Origin: Desulfobacterales bacterium
GTDB taxonomy: Bacteria > Desulfobacterota > Desulfobacteria > Desulfobacterales > C00003060
Length of the DNA: 14,434 nucleotides
Direction of reading: 5' to 3'
NCBI GenBank assembly: GCA_030629475.1
Contig: DAOVOU010000015.1
Location: 1 to 14,434 of the forward strand
The position numbers and the translations under genes are program-made. The notes below the pieces were generated by a model. The model was not told the origin of the DNA and searched no databases. It saw only the letters and a list, made by a program, of their open reading frames with translations. Below, piece by piece: positions 14,029 to 14,434 of the stretch (position 1 is the first letter of the stretch; each line of letters opens with the position of its first letter).

Positions 14029-14434
14029 AAGGCTGTTGGTCGGTAGCTGATCAATAGGTGCTATCACCACAACGTATTTATTGTGACACTCACCTCGGGC
14101 TTGTTTGGCTGAGAAAACAGAGGGGTCAAACCTACAGGGCTTGTTGCCCAAACCCAATACTGGACACAATTCGTTGATCAACTGAAATCGGGCACAAATA
14201 AAATCAATAGGTTAGACCATAGATGTCCTGAGTAACATGCGCTACAAACACAAGAAACGGGTTTGAGCAACAGCCCCTACACATTTGACAAAATCGCTTT
14301 TCGCTCTCTATTTGCGACTATTTTCCTCCGCTTTTTGTCCTTTTTCACTTCTATAAAGCAACTTAAATGTATTCGTCTAAATCCAGTGATCCCTCAGAAG
14401 CAGCCAACGATTAACAGAAATCGTTACCCCAAGA
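14029..14434. other. Gene-free spacer with an imperfect long-range inverted repeat
   Basis: No ORF of note. GGGCTTGTTGCCCAAACCC (14137-14155) is matched on the other strand by an 18-nt segment at 14259-14276 (GGGTTTGAGCAACAGCCC), with one bulge and one mismatch, about 140 bp from end to end. GTTGCxxAAAC-type ends are reminiscent of insertion-sequence termini, so this could be a small decayed element. A double hairpin (outer AGGTG/CACCT 14056-14095, inner CACAA/TTGTG) follows the RelA/SpoT gene and might end transcription. At the window edge AACGATT/AATCGTT (14406-14425) is a further short hairpin. Confidence 0.4.

Overview
The window looks like chromosomal DNA of a Desulfobacterota (deltaproteobacterial, Desulfobacteraceae-like) bacterium. 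This is an inference from three signs: the housekeeping order dnaX-ebfC/ybaB-recR followed by a YkgJ-type protein and murI; a broken sensor-kinase start (MAHKPTYGELEQGVKELEQ) of a kind very common in that group; and intergenic spacers full of 8-9 bp tandem repeats and short palindromes. No taxonomic search was possible.

Layout. Positions 1-91: 3' part of a tRNA-Ser(GGA), cut by the window edge. 92-311: palindromes and a 9-bp repeat array that runs up to dnaX. 312-4236: housekeeping block on the + strand: DnaX (clamp-loader gamma/tau), EbfC/YbaB nucleoid protein, RecR, a CxxCxxCC protein and glutamate racemase. 4237-6530: palindromes, the stub of a PAS-type histidine kinase, and a complete RecQ-family helicase that starts inside the stub in another frame. 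6531-6862: a gene-free spacer with a 23-bp perfect inverted repeat around nested 8-bp repeats, which looks like a non-autonomous element beside a minus-strand tRNA-Thr(CGT). 6970-9560, minus strand: a short SNase-fold nuclease, a 680-residue zinc-ribbon N6-adenine/N4-cytosine-type DNA methyltransferase, and a 62-codon ORF, coupled to the methyltransferase, whose start resembles the N-terminus of NotI-like restriction enzymes and which looks like a remnant. 9561-10138: a long regulatory and repeat-rich spacer. 10139-11332: an AAA ATPase with a DUF4143/PD-(D/E)XK-like C-terminus behind a palindromic operator. 11684-14028: a compact three-gene operon of a possible winged-helix protein, a ParA/MinD-type ATPase and a RelA/SpoT-domain nucleotide synthetase. 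14029-14434: a gene-free spacer with an imperfect inverted repeat.

How they work together. The first 4.2 kb is core replication, repair and cell-wall metabolism. From about 4.4 kb on the content is accessory: a helicase, a modification system with a possibly decayed restriction partner, an ATPase of unknown role, and the ParA-RelA/SpoT operon. That operon is the best candidate for a little-described system. Its conserved synthetase motifs suggest an alarmone or toxic-nucleotide output, perhaps gated by the ATPase and the first protein. The clustering suggests a defence or mobile region, but no integrase or complete transposase was found.
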